Both the position numbers and the translations under genes were made by a program. 64,000 nucleotides of DNA. It comes from an uncultured Phycisphaerales bacterium (GTDB lineage Bacteria > Planctomycetota > Phycisphaerae > Sedimentisphaerales > Anaerohalosphaeraceae). Under the pieces are notes generated by a model. That model ran no database searches. It was given only the letters and a program-made list of their open reading frames with translations, and had not been told where the DNA came from. Of the stretch, positions 34,545 to 45,510 are shown in pieces. Location: positions 62,001 to 126,000 of the forward strand of contig CALMLO010000028.1 in assembly GCA_937868095.1 (NCBI GenBank), written 5' to 3'. How positions within the stretch are numbered: position 1 is the stretch's first letter; each line of letters begins with the position of its first letter.

Positions 34545-35360
34545 TTATCTTTCGGGGAGAATTTCGTTGAGGGAGCCGGAGCGGAACCCCTGCAAATCTA
34601 CGGTAATGTATTGAAAACCGAGCGATTGGAACCGGTCAACGATTTTTCTGCGGCAGGCCTCTTCTGTAAGGGTTTCGATTTGCCCAGCAGGGACTTCAAT
34701 CCGGGCCAGCCGGCCGTGGTGTCGAACACGAAGCACGCCAAAACCGAGGGTTCGCAAAAAATCCTCTGCCTGTTCGACCTGACGGAGTTTGTCTTCGGTA
34801 ATTTCGATTCCGTAAGCAATGCGGGAAGCCAGGCAAGGGGAAGCGGGCAGCTCCGCCGTGGGCAGGTTCCTTTGTCGGCTGAGTGTGCGGATATCTTCTT
34901 TGGTCAATTGAGCGTCGGCCAGCGGCGTGAGAACGCCTAAAGCAGCAACGGCCTCAGAACCCGGCCGATAATCGTCCCGGTCGTCAAGATTGCTGCCGCA
35001 GGCCAGGTGAAGGAAACCCTCTTGAGCGGCCTGCCGGCGGATGGTAAGCATTTGATGTCTTTTGCAGTGGAAACATCGGTCTGCTTGATTGGCCCTGTAG
35101 TTTGGATCGTCCAGTTCTGACAGCGGAACCTCAAGAAGCCGGACTCCCAGATGGCGGGCAATTTGCCTGGCCAGATTTAATTGATATTGCGGGAGAGAAG
35201 AACTGATGCCGATGCAGGCGAGTACATTTTGAGGGCCGAGGATTTCGACGGCAGCGGCCAGCAGAAACGAACTGTCGGTCCCGCCGGAAAAGGCGACAGC
35301 CAGTTTTTGAAGAGGGGCCAGGTCTTTCTTTAGCTTTTCGTATTTATTCTGAAGCGTCAT
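34545..35360 (-). CDS. larE: LarE-type ATP-dependent sacrificial sulfur transferase
   Basis: A 271-residue PP-loop enzyme: S-G-G-T-D-S-S-F-L-L (residues 25-34) binds ATP, R-C-F-H-C-K sits at 95-100, and S-P-C-L-A-S-R-I places a cysteine at 176, the same number as the sacrificial Cys of Lactobacillus LarE. The family gives sulfur to a nicotinate-derived mononucleotide for the nickel-pincer cofactor of lactate racemase. LarA, LarB and LarC are not in this window, so whether the whole pathway exists cannot be judged. Confidence 0.9.
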   Translation of the reverse strand: MTLQNKYEKLKKDLAPLQKLAVAFSGGTDSSFLLAAAVEILGPQNVLACIGISSSLPQYQLNLARQIARHLGVRLLEVPLSELDDPNYRANQADRCFHCKRHQMLTIRRQAAQEGFLHLACGSNLDDRDDYRPGSEAVAALGVLTPLADAQLTKEDIRTLSRQRNLPTAELPASPCLASRIAYGIEITEDKLRQVEQAEDFLRTLGFGVLRVRHHGRLARIEVPAGQIETLTEEACRRKIVDRFQSLGFQYITVDLQGFRSGSLNEILPER

Positions 35361-35546
35361 TTGGGTTCCCTCTGTCTAAGATAAGACTTGACTTATTGTG
35401 CGATAAAGGCGAAAAAGAAAAAAGAAAAATCCTTATTTTTGATGGATTGTTGTTGTTCCAGATTCACAATATCCTGATAAAATATACAGCAAAAAAAGCA
35501 CTGGAAAAAGAACAAAAAAATTTTTATAATTTTTTAAAAAATGTTG
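35361..35546. other. AT-rich spacer upstream of the 16S rRNA promoter
   Basis: A very AT-rich segment with A-tracts and T-tracts (for example 35513-35540). These fit an UP element that would strengthen the rRNA promoter. A 92-residue open frame from 35396 to 35674 crosses the promoter and the boxA and is not considered a gene. Confidence 0.5.
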
Positions 35547-35575
35547 TTGACTGGTTTTTTCTTTTTCAGTATATT
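35547..35575 (+). promoter_or_regulatory. 16S rRNA promoter
   Basis: TTGACT (35547-35552), a 17-base spacer and TATATT (35570-35575) match sigma-70 consensus in five of six bases each. An AT-rich block precedes it. Transcription would start about 35582, some 310 bases before the mature 16S. Confidence 0.82.
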
Positions 35576-35664
35576 CCCTCATCTCGAACGAACAAACAGA
35601 CGAGTAAGGACGTAAAGGAAATTGCTTGGACGTTGTTCGACCGGCTTTCGAGTCGGAAGAGAGA

Positions 35665-35674
35665 TGTTCTTTGA
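35665..35674 (+). promoter_or_regulatory. boxA-type antitermination site in the 16S leader
   Basis: TGTTCTTTGA closely matches the bacterial rRNA boxA (consensus about TGYTCTTTGA), the Nus-factor site that protects rRNA transcripts from Rho. Confidence 0.7.
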
Positions 35675-35680
35675 CAAGTG

Positions 35681-35713
35681 AACAGTTGATACCATCCTAA
35701 GCAGCGAGATCGC
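35681..35713 (+). other. Left arm of the 16S precursor processing stem
   Basis: AACAGTTGATACC (35681-35693), TAAGCAG (35698-35704) and GATCGC (35708-35713) are exact complements of three blocks after the 16S (37523-37535, 37515-37521, 37505-37510). Together they make a 26-base-pair interrupted stem that loops out the mature 16S, a typical RNase III substrate. Confidence 0.88.
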
Positions 35714-35890
35714 AGGGTCTTGGATCTTCACGAAACGGATCCGAGGTCCTCAAAACCAATGGTGTGTTGAAAACCTCTGTCCGGCCGTTCAGGCCGGCAG
35801 AATTCAACCGGTTTCTCGTTGCGTGAGCGAGTTTTGAGTTGAGCTTTAGCGGAAGACAACTGTCTCTACGGAGACAAGGGTCAGCGATAC

Positions 35891-37449
<1,559 letters not shown>

Positions 37450-37504
37450 GATAACTTAGACTCGGCCGAAGCAAACATGCTTATCACGGCCGTGAATAAG
37501 TCAG

Positions 37505-37535
37505 GCGATCAAAGCTGCTTACGGTATCAACTGTT
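37505..37535 (+). other. Right arm of the 16S precursor processing stem
   Basis: GCGATC, CTGCTTA and GGTATCAACTGTT pair with the leader blocks at 35708-35713, 35698-35704 and 35681-35693. The perfect match over 13 bases in the outer block is unlikely by chance. Confidence 0.88.
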
Positions 37536-37546
37536 TTCGTATTTCC

Positions 37547-37580
37547 AAGGCCCTGTCGTTCCTGACAGGGCCTTTTTTTA
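37547..37580 (+). terminator. Intrinsic terminator of the 16S rRNA transcript
   Basis: AAGGCCCTGTC and GACAGGGCCTT form a perfect 11-base-pair stem with a six-base loop and a following T-run. It closes the 16S transcription unit with no other rRNA inside. Confidence 0.95.
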
Positions 37581-37667
37581 TGCGCTGGGGGAATGAGGCA
37601 CAGACTGGGGTTCTGTTTATGCAGAATCTGATTCGTTCGACAAAGTCCGTCTTACACTTGATGACAG

Positions 37668-39527
37668 TCAGGATTTTTTGCGGGCACTGCGTCGGCGGTC
37701 GGCTTCCTTGAGCAGGCGTTTGCGCAGGCGGATGGCGGCAGGAGTGATTTCCACCAGTTCGTCATCCTGGATGTATTCAAGGGCCGCTTCGAGGGAGAGA
37801 ACCCGCGGCGGCTTCACCCGAGCGGCATCGTCTTTGGACGATGCCCGGATATTGGTGAGGTTTTTGGTTTTGGTGGGGTTGACAGGGATATCATTGTCTT
37901 TGCAGTGTTCCCCGACAATCTGGCCTTCGTAAACCGAGTCGCCCGGCTTGACAAAAAATGTGCCCCGATCAAAGAGAGCATCGAGAGCATAAGCTGTAAC
38001 CGTGCCGCTTTCGGTAGCAATCATGACGCCGGCCTGCCGCTGAGGGACAGAGCCCCGCAGCGGTTCGTATCGCTCAAAGCAATGGTGCATCGCCGCTCGT
38101 CCCTGGGTGGCGGTCATCAGTCGCGGATGCAGTCCAAACAGGCCGCGCGAGGGGATCCGAAACTGCATTTGAATATAATCGCTGCTTCCGGTTTTGGCAT
38201 CGACGGCCAGCAATTCAGCCCGCCGTTCGCCCAGCAGGGCCATCACGGCATTTTGACAGTCAACGGGGCAGTCCACCACGAGCAGTTCGATCGGCTCCTG
38301 AGGAACGCCGTCGATATTTCGGATAATCACTTCAGGTTTGCCGACGCACATCTCGTATCCTTCCCGCCGCATATTTTCGAGCAGAATGCCCAGGTGCATC
38401 AGGCCTCGCCCGGAGACCTGGTATTCATCAGGCGTTTCGCCCGGTTCAACCCGCAGGGCGACATTGGTCTGCAATTCCTTCTCCAGCCGCTCCCGCAGGT
38501 GGCGGGTGGTAATGTATTTGCCATCGCGTCCGGCAAAGGGACCGTCATTGATGCGGAAGGTCATCAGCATCGTCGGTTCGTCGACGGCGATAATAGGCAG
38601 AGCGGAGGGATGCTCATCACAGGCAATCGTGTTGCCGATGTCCACAGGAGACAACCCGGCGATAGCACAGATGTCGCCGGCCTGCACCTCCAGAGCCGGT
38701 GTTTTCGCCAGTCCGCTGAAGGTATAGAGCTGAACAATTTTCTGCACGGTATGCCGGCCCTCATTGTCGATGACGGTCACGGTGTCTGCCTGAGCCGCTT
38801 TACCGGCAAAAATCCGCCCCACCGCAATGCGTCCGAGATAGTCGGAATAGTCAATGGCTGTGACAAGCATCTGCAGAGGGGCATGAATATCGACCGAAGG
38901 CGAAGGAACCTGCTGGATAATCGTTTCAAAAACCGGCAGCATATTCTGACGCGGCTGCTCAAGGTCCGTTACAGCCCAGCCGTATTTGGCAGAGGTATAA
39001 AGAACGGGAAAATCGAGCGCATTATTGTCGGCGTGAAGGGAAACAAACAAATCGAAGACTTCATTAAGGACATCGTAAGGACGTGCGTCAGGGCGGTCCA
39101 CCTTGTTAATCACCACGATGGGCTTAAGTTTGCAGGCCAGGGCTTTGGAGAGAACAAATCGCGTCTGAGGCATCGGGCCATCAAAGGCGTCCACCAGCAG
39201 CAGCACTCCATCAGCCATTTTCAGTACACGCTCCACCTCTCCGCCGAAGTCGGCGTGGCCGGGTGTATCCATGATGTTGATTTTGAACTCTTGACCATCA
39301 GGGGCTGTGTATTCGATAGCGCAGTTTTTGCTGAAGATTGTAATGCCTCGCTCCCGCTCAAGAGGGTTCGAGTCCATAATCAAGCCGTCTCGTCCGCCGG
39401 CCAGCTTCTCCAGCTCGCTTTCGCGGAACATTCCGGACTGGCAGAGCAGCTGGTCCACCAGCGTGGTCTTGCCATGGTCCACATGGGCAATAATAGCGAC
39501 ATTTCGTATTTGTTCCGGCATCCACAT
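37668..39527 (-). CDS. typA: TypA/BipA ribosome-associated GTPase
   Basis: A 619-residue translational GTPase. G1 A-H-V-D-H-G-K-T-T (about 14-22), switch I R-E-R-G-I-T (about 57-62), G3 D-T-P-G-H-A-D-F (about 86-93) and G4 N-K-V-D (about 140) are intact, followed by EF-G-like domains and the BipA-specific C-terminal part ([14 protein letters not shown] near 522-535). BipA helps assemble the 50S subunit and act under stress or cold. The start may be ATG 39527 or the ATG two codons later; no good ribosome binding site decides. It converges on the 16S terminator. Confidence 0.96.
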   Translation of the reverse strand: MWMPEQIRNVAIIAHVDHGKTTLVDQLLCQSGMFRESELEKLAGGRDGLIMDSNPLERERGITIFSKNCAIEYTAPDGQEFKINIMDTPGHADFGGEVERVLKMADGVLLLVDAFDGPMPQTRFVLSKALACKLKPIVVINKVDRPDARPYDVLNEVFDLFVSLHADNNALDFPVLYTSAKYGWAVTDLEQPRQNMLPVFETIIQQVPSPSVDIHAPLQMLVTAIDYSDYLGRIAVGRIFAGKAAQADTVTVIDNEGRHTVQKIVQLYTFSGLAKTPALEVQAGDICAIAGLSPVDIGNTIACDEHPSALPIIAVDEPTMLMTFRINDGPFAGRDGKYITTRHLRERLEKELQTNVALRVEPGETPDEYQVSGRGLMHLGILLENMRREGYEMCVGKPEVIIRNIDGVPQEPIELLVVDCPVDCQNAVMALLGERRAELLAVDAKTGSSDYIQMQFRIPSRGLFGLHPRLMTATQGRAAMHHCFERYEPLRGSVPQRQAGVMIATESGTVTAYALDALFDRGTFFVKPGDSVYEGQIVGEHCKDNDIPVNPTKTKNLTNIRASSKDDAARVKPPRVLSLEAALEYIQDDELVEITPAAIRLRKRLLKEADRRRSARKKS

Positions 39528-39680
39528 ATATATCTAATTTCTTTCCAGATTGGCCTGAAAAAGGGGGCAGTGTAATAAGCGGACGAAAAAAATCAAGATT
39601 CTTTTTCTGTTTGGGAAAAGAAATCAAAAAGGGCTTTTCCCTTCAGGAATAAAAGAGGAACTGCTTAAGCGGCTGAATGT

Positions 39681-39899
39681 TCAAGCAGGGTACTCCGAAG
39701 AACACAAACTGACGTAAATAGAACGGCCCTTCTGCTGATAGTCGAGTTTGCCTTCGCGGGCCAGCCAGCCAAGTCCCTGAAATGCAATCTGAGCAGGGAG
39801 GTTTGTCCTCTTGGGGATATCGGTAATATTGACAGGAGCTTTGGCGGCGGCCAGCATTTTCCATATCTGGCCGGCAGCAGAACCGATTTTATCCTGCAT
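39681..39899 (-). CDS. Small winged-helix protein (DUF2582-like)
   Basis: A 72-residue protein: I-G-S-A-A-G-Q-I-W-K-M-L, then P-V-N-I-T-D-I-P-K-R-T-N-L, then Q-I-A-F-Q-G-L-G-W-L-A-R-E-G-K-L and a short wing. This is the pattern of the DUF2582 winged-helix family found in archaea, Bacteroidetes and planctomycetes. A DNA-binding role is inferred from the fold. AAGGGAAG lies just before the ATG. It is transcribed on its own. Confidence 0.78.
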   Translation of the reverse strand: MQDKIGSAAGQIWKMLAAAKAPVNITDIPKRTNLPAQIAFQGLGWLAREGKLDYQQKGRSIYVSLCSSEYPA

Positions 39900-40303
39900 A
39901 TCTTCCCTTGCCTTTCATCGAAGAAACGGCGTTTTATTTGTTTCGTTCCTGCTGGTTATGATTTCAGCATAATTCGATACACTTCTATGTTCCTATAATA
40001 AAATCCGACACGCCGGGCGTCAAGAACTTTTGAAAGGATGCAAAAAATTGCGGCTAAGGTTTGACGGAGATTGATTTAGGGGGTAAGATTGTATCTGAAT
40101 GGGTTTTTGCTTATATGCGGTTGAAATCTGAAAAGAGTATGCGAGGGTCTGCTGCTTTTCAGCGAATATAACTTCTTGTTATAGAAGTGCTTATAGGAAA
40201 ATTTGGCAAGAAGGTGCTTTGTTTTCGTAAAAAAAACAGGAAAAAACCTGCGGTATTGATGAGCAGGAAAAGGATTTTTGTATTTTAAGAAAGGGAGGTT
40301 CGT
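39900..40303. other. 404-base intergenic region upstream of the short glgP
   Basis: No gene is visible. A possible promoter, TTGACG (40061-40066), 17 bases, TAAGAT (40084-40089), reads toward the phosphorylase but lies 215 bases before its start. CAGG-aaaaaa-CCTG near 40239-40252 is a small inverted repeat. GGGAGG at 40293-40298 is the ribosome binding site of the next gene. Confidence 0.45.
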
Positions 40304-41992
40304 TTGGGTCAGGACCGAAAGATTGCCTACTTTTCAATGGAAATTGGGATTGAAGAAGCGATGCCGACCTACAGCGGCGGGCTTGGAGTTTTGGCGGGAG
40401 ATACCATTCTGGCGGCAGCGGATGCTGAAGTTCCGATGGCGGCGGTCTCTCTGGTTTATCACAAGGGCTATTTTTTCCAGAGGTTGACAGAGGATGGACA
40501 GCAAATTGAAGAGCCGGTCATGTGGAATGTGGCGGATTTCCTGGAAGAGATGCCTGTCCGGGCAAGTGTGACGATTGAAAATCGGCCTGTTCAAATCCGC
40601 TGCTGGAAGTTTGAAGCCAAAGGGATTTCCGGCTTTGTCGTGCCGGTTTATTTTTTGGATACAGACCTGCCGGAGAATGCTCCCCAGGACCGGGAATTGA
40701 CCGATTATTTGTACGGCAAGGACAACCGATACCGGCTTTGCCAGGAGGCAATCCTCGGCATCGGCGGTGTGCGGATGCTGCGGGCGCTGGGCTGTGATCA
40801 ATTGGATCGCTTCCATATGAATGAGGGGCACAGCAGCTTACTGACCCTGGAACTGCTGGAAGAGCAAAAGCGCAAACGCAGCGGGCAGGACATCACCAAG
40901 GAAGATATTGCCGCGGTCCGTCGGCAGTGTGTTTTTACTACTCATACGCCGGTGGAAGCCGGCCATGACCGATTTCCAATGGACCTTGTCCGCCAAGTGC
41001 TTGGGGCGGAGGCGGCTTCTTCCCTCCAGAACATTCTTTCCACCGGCGATATCCTGAATATGACCTACCTGGCCCTGAACCTCAGCCATTATGTCAACGG
41101 CGTGGCCAAGAAGCACGGCGAAGTGTCGCGACATATGTTCGGGGGCTATGAGATCGATGCTATCACCAACGGCGTACATGCAGCCCGCTGGACATCCGAG
41201 CCGTTTCAGGATTTGTTTAACAGGTATATCCCCGGCTGGCAGGAGGATAATTTCAGTCTCCGGTATGCCCTTAGTGTGCCGACGGCGGAGGTCTGGGAGG
41301 CCCATTTGCAGAATAAGCGCCGTTTGATTGCTTATGTCAATTGGGAAACCAATGCGGGAATGGATATTGAGACGCTTACGCTGGGGTTTGCCCGGCGGGC
41401 AACCGGTTATAAACGGGCGGATTTGATTTTCAGGGATTGCCAGCGGTTGCGGGAACTGAGCCGAAAGGCGGGAAAACTTCAGCTGGTTTTTGCCGGCAAG
41501 GCCCATCCCAATGACCGAGAGGGCAAGGAACTTATCCGACGGATTTTCGGTGTGCGAGGCGAACTGCTGCCGGAGATTCGGGTGGTCTATCTGCCCAATT
41601 ATAATATGACAATGGGGCGGTTGATTACGGCCGGCGCTGATGTGTGGCTCAATACACCCCAGCCGCCGCTGGAGGCCTCCGGAACCAGCGGGATGAAAGC
41701 CGCATTGAACGGTGTACCTTCCTTGAGTGTGCTGGACGGCTGGTGGATTGAAGGATGCATCGAAGGAATTACCGGCTGGGCCATTGGCGAAAATCATCGT
41801 CTGACCCAGATGCCTCACGACAGCGAGCGGGATGCGGCCTCTCTTTATGAAAAACTCGAAAAAGTTCTTCAAATCTACTATCAGACGCCGCCTCAATTCC
41901 GCAATATCATGCTTCACAGCATCGCACTGAACGGCTCTTTTTTCAATACGCAGCGAATGATGCAGCAGTATGTGCTGAAGGCCTATTTTTAG
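40304..41992 (+). CDS. glgP: Alpha-glucan phosphorylase, short form
   Basis: A 562-residue GT35 phosphorylase without the DUF3417 domain of the 1944 gene. [10 protein letters not shown] at residues 7-16 starts the core directly; [17 protein letters not shown] and the PLP-lysine motif G-T-S-G-M-K-A (Lys about 465) follow. It breaks down alpha-1,4-glucans to glucose-1-phosphate. The start is TTG, with GGGAGG five bases upstream; no ATG fits. Two phosphorylases of unlike build suggest different substrates or regulation. Confidence 0.93.
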   Translation: MGQDRKIAYFSMEIGIEEAMPTYSGGLGVLAGDTILAAADAEVPMAAVSLVYHKGYFFQRLTEDGQQIEEPVMWNVADFLEEMPVRASVTIENRPVQIRCWKFEAKGISGFVVPVYFLDTDLPENAPQDRELTDYLYGKDNRYRLCQEAILGIGGVRMLRALGCDQLDRFHMNEGHSSLLTLELLEEQKRKRSGQDITKEDIAAVRRQCVFTTHTPVEAGHDRFPMDLVRQVLGAEAASSLQNILSTGDILNMTYLALNLSHYVNGVAKKHGEVSRHMFGGYEIDAITNGVHAARWTSEPFQDLFNRYIPGWQEDNFSLRYALSVPTAEVWEAHLQNKRRLIAYVNWETNAGMDIETLTLGFARRATGYKRADLIFRDCQRLRELSRKAGKLQLVFAGKAHPNDREGKELIRRIFGVRGELLPEIRVVYLPNYNMTMGRLITAGADVWLNTPQPPLEASGTSGMKAALNGVPSLSVLDGWWIEGCIEGITGWAIGENHRLTQMPHDSERDAASLYEKLEKVLQIYYQTPPQFRNIMLHSIALNGSFFNTQRMMQQYVLKAYF

Positions 41993-42007
41993 GAAAGGCC
42001 GAATCTG

Positions 42008-42484
42008 TCAGCTGTTCAGGCCGAACAACTTCAGCCACTGCTGAGTTTCAGACTGGCTGATGCCCTGTCTTTTTTCCTTCGGTTCCGGTCGCGGCGGCTC
42101 CTTTTCGAGCCGTTTGCAGACCGATTCCCAGAACACTTCGGAACGGATGGAAACGGCTTTGCGCCGGCGGGCGGCAGCTACCAGCCGGCGGTCGCTGCTG
42201 ACAACAATAAGAGAACGCGGGGCAGTGTTGGATTGAATTTTTTCTTCGATAACGGTATCCGCATCCAGGACAGAGCCGGAAAAGAAGACATCAAGATTGC
42301 GAAAGCCGCCCAGCCCTGTTTTATCCGGCGGGCCGATGCCGTCAAAGATGATTTGTCCGCGCCCTCGAAGACGGCGGAGGTATTCCGTAAGGATGCGAAT
42401 CAATCCGGCCTCATCCAGCAGGGCGGTGGTCTCAGAACGCTGAATGACCCGCAGCAGATTGTACCCGTCAATCAAGAAAGGCAT
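42008..42484 (-). CDS. YacP-like NYN-domain ribonuclease
   Basis: A 158-residue NYN/PIN-like protein beginning F-L-I-D-G-Y-N-L-L (residues 3-11), with I-I-F-D-G near 45, a conserved D-A-D-T-V-I near 74-79 and S-S-D-R-R-L near 95. It matches YacP (Rae1), which in B. subtilis cuts mRNA in the ribosome. Its start overlaps the end of pyrC by 13 bases, so it is part of the pyr operon here, although no link of function is known. Confidence 0.83.
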   Translation of the reverse strand: MPFLIDGYNLLRVIQRSETTALLDEAGLIRILTEYLRRLRGRGQIIFDGIGPPDKTGLGGFRNLDVFFSGSVLDADTVIEEKIQSNTAPRSLIVVSSDRRLVAAARRRKAVSIRSEVFWESVCKRLEKEPPRPEPKEKRQGISQSETQQWLKLFGLNS

Positions 42485-43782
42485 GGCTCAAATCCTTCCG
42501 ATGTGTAGCGGACTTCCCCGGCTACAATCGTGCAAAGGACTTTGCCCCGCACGGTCCAGCCGGCATAGGGGCAATTATGGCTTTTCGAGAAGAAGCGGGT
42601 GGGAGTGATAGTCCATTCTGCATCGGGGTCAATGAGGGCGATATCTGCGCGGTCGCCGACACCGAGCCGGCCCTTGTCGATACCAAGCACGCCGGCGGGT
42701 CGGCAGGTGAGCATGGCAAGCATCTGCGGCCAATCAAGCAGACCCGGATCAATGAGGGCCTTGCGGTAAAGAGGCAGGGCACATTCGAGACTGGCAATGC
42801 CGAAAGGGGCGGCCAGAAATTCAAGTTCTTTTTCACTCTTCAGATGCGGCGCATGGTCAGTGGCCAGGGCGTCAATCAACCCCTCCTGGACGGCCCGACG
42901 CAGGGCCTCAACATCCGCCAGAGTCCGCAAAGGCGGATTGACTTTATAATTGGTATCGTATTCTTTGAGATGCTCTTCGGTGAGCAGCAGATGATGCGGC
43001 GTTACTTCGCAGGTGACCGGCAGTCCTTCCTGTTTGGCCTGGCGGATGAGATGAACGGAGCCGGCCGTAGAGATATGCTGCGCATGGTAGCGGGCATGAG
43101 TCTTTTTGACCAGTTGGATATCCCGCCAAAGCATCATTTCCTCTGCCAGCGGGTCCATTCCGGGAAGTCCCAGCAGGGTGGCATAATAGCCGGCATTCAT
43201 GGCGCCGCCGCGAGCCAGAGAATCATCCTGACAGTGCTGGGCGACAGGGCGATTGAACATGGAGGCATATTTCAGGGCACGCAGCATTACAGCCGCATTT
43301 TGAATGCCGTTGCCGTCATCGGTAAATCCAACGGCGCCGGCCTGGGCCATCAGTCCCATTTCGGATAGTTCTTCCCCAGCCCGCTCCTTGGTGAGAGTGC
43401 CCATTACATAGATAAATGTTTTGCGGGCCTGTCGGCCCATGCGATGGACAAATTCGACATTGGTGGCATTATCGATCGGAGGATTTGTATTGGGCATGCA
43501 CACAACGGACGTAAAGCCCCCGGCCACAGCCGCCGAGGAGCCGGAAGCGATGGTTTCTTCTTCTTCATCGCCGGGCTCCCGGAAATGCACATGCAGGTCA
43601 ATCAAGCCGGGAGATACAATCTTTCCGGTGGCATCAATGACCACGTCGGCTTTCTGGGAAACACGGCCGATTTGGGCCACTTTCCCGTCAACCGCAAGCA
43701 AATCGGTGATTTGATCGACCCCATGGGCCGGATCGATGAGCCGTCCGTTCCGAATCAGAATAGAGGGAGTCGTTTCTTTCAT
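42472..43782 (-). CDS. pyrC: Dihydroorotase (type I, zinc)
   Basis: A 436-residue dihydroorotase: the metal site begins [10 protein letters not shown] (about 61-70), with P-N-T-N-P-P (about 97), H-C-Q-D (about 183), C-E-V-T-P-H-H near 258-264 and A-T-D-H-A-P-H near 309-315. It closes carbamoyl-aspartate to dihydroorotate, the third step of pyrimidine synthesis. It overlaps pyrB by 4 bases (ATGA) and yacP by 13, so all are co-translated. Confidence 0.96.
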   Translation of the reverse strand: MKETTPSILIRNGRLIDPAHGVDQITDLLAVDGKVAQIGRVSQKADVVIDATGKIVSPGLIDLHVHFREPGDEEEETIASGSSAAVAGGFTSVVCMPNTNPPIDNATNVEFVHRMGRQARKTFIYVMGTLTKERAGEELSEMGLMAQAGAVGFTDDGNGIQNAAVMLRALKYASMFNRPVAQHCQDDSLARGGAMNAGYYATLLGLPGMDPLAEEMMLWRDIQLVKKTHARYHAQHISTAGSVHLIRQAKQEGLPVTCEVTPHHLLLTEEHLKEYDTNYKVNPPLRTLADVEALRRAVQEGLIDALATDHAPHLKSEKELEFLAAPFGIASLECALPLYRKALIDPGLLDWPQMLAMLTCRPAGVLGIDKGRLGVGDRADIALIDPDAEWTITPTRFFSKSHNCPYAGWTVRGKVLCTIVAGEVRYTSEGFEPCLS

Positions 43783-44744
43783 ACCTGAAAATCCTTGGCT
43801 TCAAGAACGGCGGCCTGATTGACAAGGAACAGCACGGCCATCCGAATAGCCAGACCGTTGGAGACCTGACGGAGGATAACGCTGTTAGGGCCGTCGGCAA
43901 CTTCCGATTCAATTTCTACGCCGCGATTGAGAGGCCCCGGATGCATCACAAGAATATCGGGCTTGGCTTTTTGAAGCCGTTCGACCGTCAGTCCGTAAAA
44001 GTGTGAATATTCGCGAACAGAAGGAAAGAGATTGCTGCCGAGCCGCTCAAACTGAATACGAAGCATATTGATGACATCCAGTTTGTCAAGAACCGCATCC
44101 AGACTGTAGGAGACCTGAACAGGCAGTTTCTGAATCTGGGCGGGCATCAGGGTGGACGGCCCGATCAGAATGACTTCAGCGCCCAGTTTTGTCAGAGCAT
44201 AAATGTTGCTGCGGGCAACGCGGGAATGGGCAATGTCGCCGACGATGCCGACCTTCAGCCCCTCGAGGGTTCCCTTGATTTGCCGAATCGTATAGACGTC
44301 CAGCAGGGCCTGGGTGGGGTGTTCGTGAAAGCCGTCGCCGGCGTTAATGACACACGCCTTGATGGAGCGGCTGAGCAGATGGGGAGCCCCGCCGGCACTG
44401 TGTCGAATGACCACAATATCCACGCCCATCGCCTCAAGATTGCGGGCCGTGTCAATGAGGGTTTCGCCTTTGTTGACGGAACTGGAGGTCTTCGTGAACT
44501 CAATCACATCGGCACTGAGCCGGCTGGCGGCCAGTGTGAAACTGTTGCGGGTGCGGGTGCTGTCTTCAAAGAACATGTTGACAACAACTTTCCCGCGAAG
44601 AGCCGGCGCTTTCTTGATGGAGCGGGTACTGAATTCTTCAAAGCCGCGGGCGGTATCCAGAATAAATTCGATTTCTTCTCGGCTGAGGTCCCGAAGGCCG
44701 ATGAGATGCTTTCGACGCCACTGGAAATCCGTTTTCTGGCTCAC
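43779..44744 (-). CDS. pyrB: Aspartate carbamoyltransferase, catalytic chain
   Basis: A 321-residue PyrB that joins carbamoyl phosphate to aspartate. [12 protein letters not shown] (about 57-68) binds carbamoyl phosphate and H-P-T-Q-A-L-L-D (about 141-148) is the other family motif. No pyrI regulatory chain is nearby. The gene lies between pyrR (4 bases upstream) and pyrC (4-base overlap). Confidence 0.96.
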   Translation of the reverse strand: MSQKTDFQWRRKHLIGLRDLSREEIEFILDTARGFEEFSTRSIKKAPALRGKVVVNMFFEDSTRTRNSFTLAASRLSADVIEFTKTSSSVNKGETLIDTARNLEAMGVDIVVIRHSAGGAPHLLSRSIKACVINAGDGFHEHPTQALLDVYTIRQIKGTLEGLKVGIVGDIAHSRVARSNIYALTKLGAEVILIGPSTLMPAQIQKLPVQVSYSLDAVLDKLDVINMLRIQFERLGSNLFPSVREYSHFYGLTVERLQKAKPDILVMHPGPLNRGVEIESEVADGPNSVILRQVSNGLAIRMAVLFLVNQAAVLEAKDFQV

Positions 44745-44748
44745 AAGC

Positions 44749-45276
44749 TCACTCGACGATAACCTGTTCGATTTGATCGGTTTCTTTCAAGAGAACCTGA
44801 ACACGTTCATTGGGTCCGACATCCGCCCGGATGCCGACATAATCAGCCCGAATCGGCAATTCCCGACTGCCCCGATCGACCAGAACGGCCAGTCGGATGG
44901 CTTTGGGTCTGCCTAAATCCGTCAGCGCATCCATCGCGGCCCGCACGGAACGGCCGGTGTGAAGCACATCGTCCACCAGCAAAACGGTGGTCTGGTGAAT
45001 GTCAAAATCGATTTCTGTGGTGCGAACCTGGGCGGGGATGGCCTTTTGTGGGTCGTGAATATCGTCTCGGTAAAGGGTGATATCCAGCGTCCCGCAGGGA
45101 ATTTCCTTGTCGAGAAGTTTACTCAAACGCTGGCGAAGCCGCTGGGCAAGAATTTCTCCGCGGCTGCGAATCCCGATAATTACTAAATTATTGTTAGAAC
45201 CAAGGTCGGAAGCAATTTCTTGACTGATAGTATCCAGTATTTCGCTTATTTGCCTTTCATCAAGCAGTATTTTCAT
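44749..45276 (-). CDS. pyrR: PyrR: pyrimidine operon regulator / uracil phosphoribosyltransferase-like
   Basis: A 175-residue PyrR with the PRPP loop [13 protein letters not shown] near 97-109. In Gram-positive bacteria it binds pyr mRNA and weakens expression when UMP is high. It leads the operon pyrR-pyrB-pyrC-yacP. The leader is only about 50 bases and shows no room for the classical antiterminator/terminator set; instead its ribosome binding site sits in a small hairpin (45280-45301). Confidence 0.95.
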   Translation of the reverse strand: MKILLDERQISEILDTISQEIASDLGSNNNLVIIGIRSRGEILAQRLRQRLSKLLDKEIPCGTLDITLYRDDIHDPQKAIPAQVRTTEIDFDIHQTTVLLVDDVLHTGRSVRAAMDALTDLGRPKAIRLAVLVDRGSRELPIRADYVGIRADVGPNERVQVLLKETDQIEQVIVE

Positions 45277-45279
45277 TGG

Positions 45280-45301
45280 AACCCTTCTTATAGTTAGGGT
45301 T
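45280..45301 (-). promoter_or_regulatory. Hairpin covering the pyrR ribosome binding site
   Basis: On the minus strand AACCCT and AGGGTT pair over six bases around a ten-base loop. The right arm contains the AAGGG ribosome binding site of pyrR, seven bases before its ATG. Confidence 0.5.
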
Positions 45302-45334
45302 TAACTGTTCGACTTTTGTTTTGTATCGGACGTG

Positions 45335-45363
45335 ACTATAGCACATCCGCATCCGCAAGGCAA
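45335..45363 (-). promoter_or_regulatory. Promoter of the pyrR-pyrB-pyrC-yacP operon
   Basis: On the minus strand TTGCCT, 17 bases and TATAGT. Transcription should begin about 45328, giving a leader of about 50 bases. Confidence 0.65.
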
Positions 45364-45510
45364 GAAATTCCCTGAACTTGAGACAGGTTTGGAGTTTTAT
45401 CGGATGTTTTGTGTCAACGATGGAAAGAATGAAAAAGTTGCAGTCCTTCCGTCGATTATGGTAAAATAAAGTACTTGACTGCAAGTAGAAAGCGATTTTC
45501 CGGAATAAGG

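Noticed and set aside
35396-35674. Open frame of 92 codons before the 16S gene
   Set aside because: It spans the AT-rich UP-like region, the rRNA promoter and boxA, has no ribosome binding site, and its composition is that of the AT-rich leader.
37905-39575. Open frame of 556 codons antisense to typA
   Set aside because: typA on the other strand is certain by its motifs; the antisense frame has no recognisable domain and reflects codon bias.
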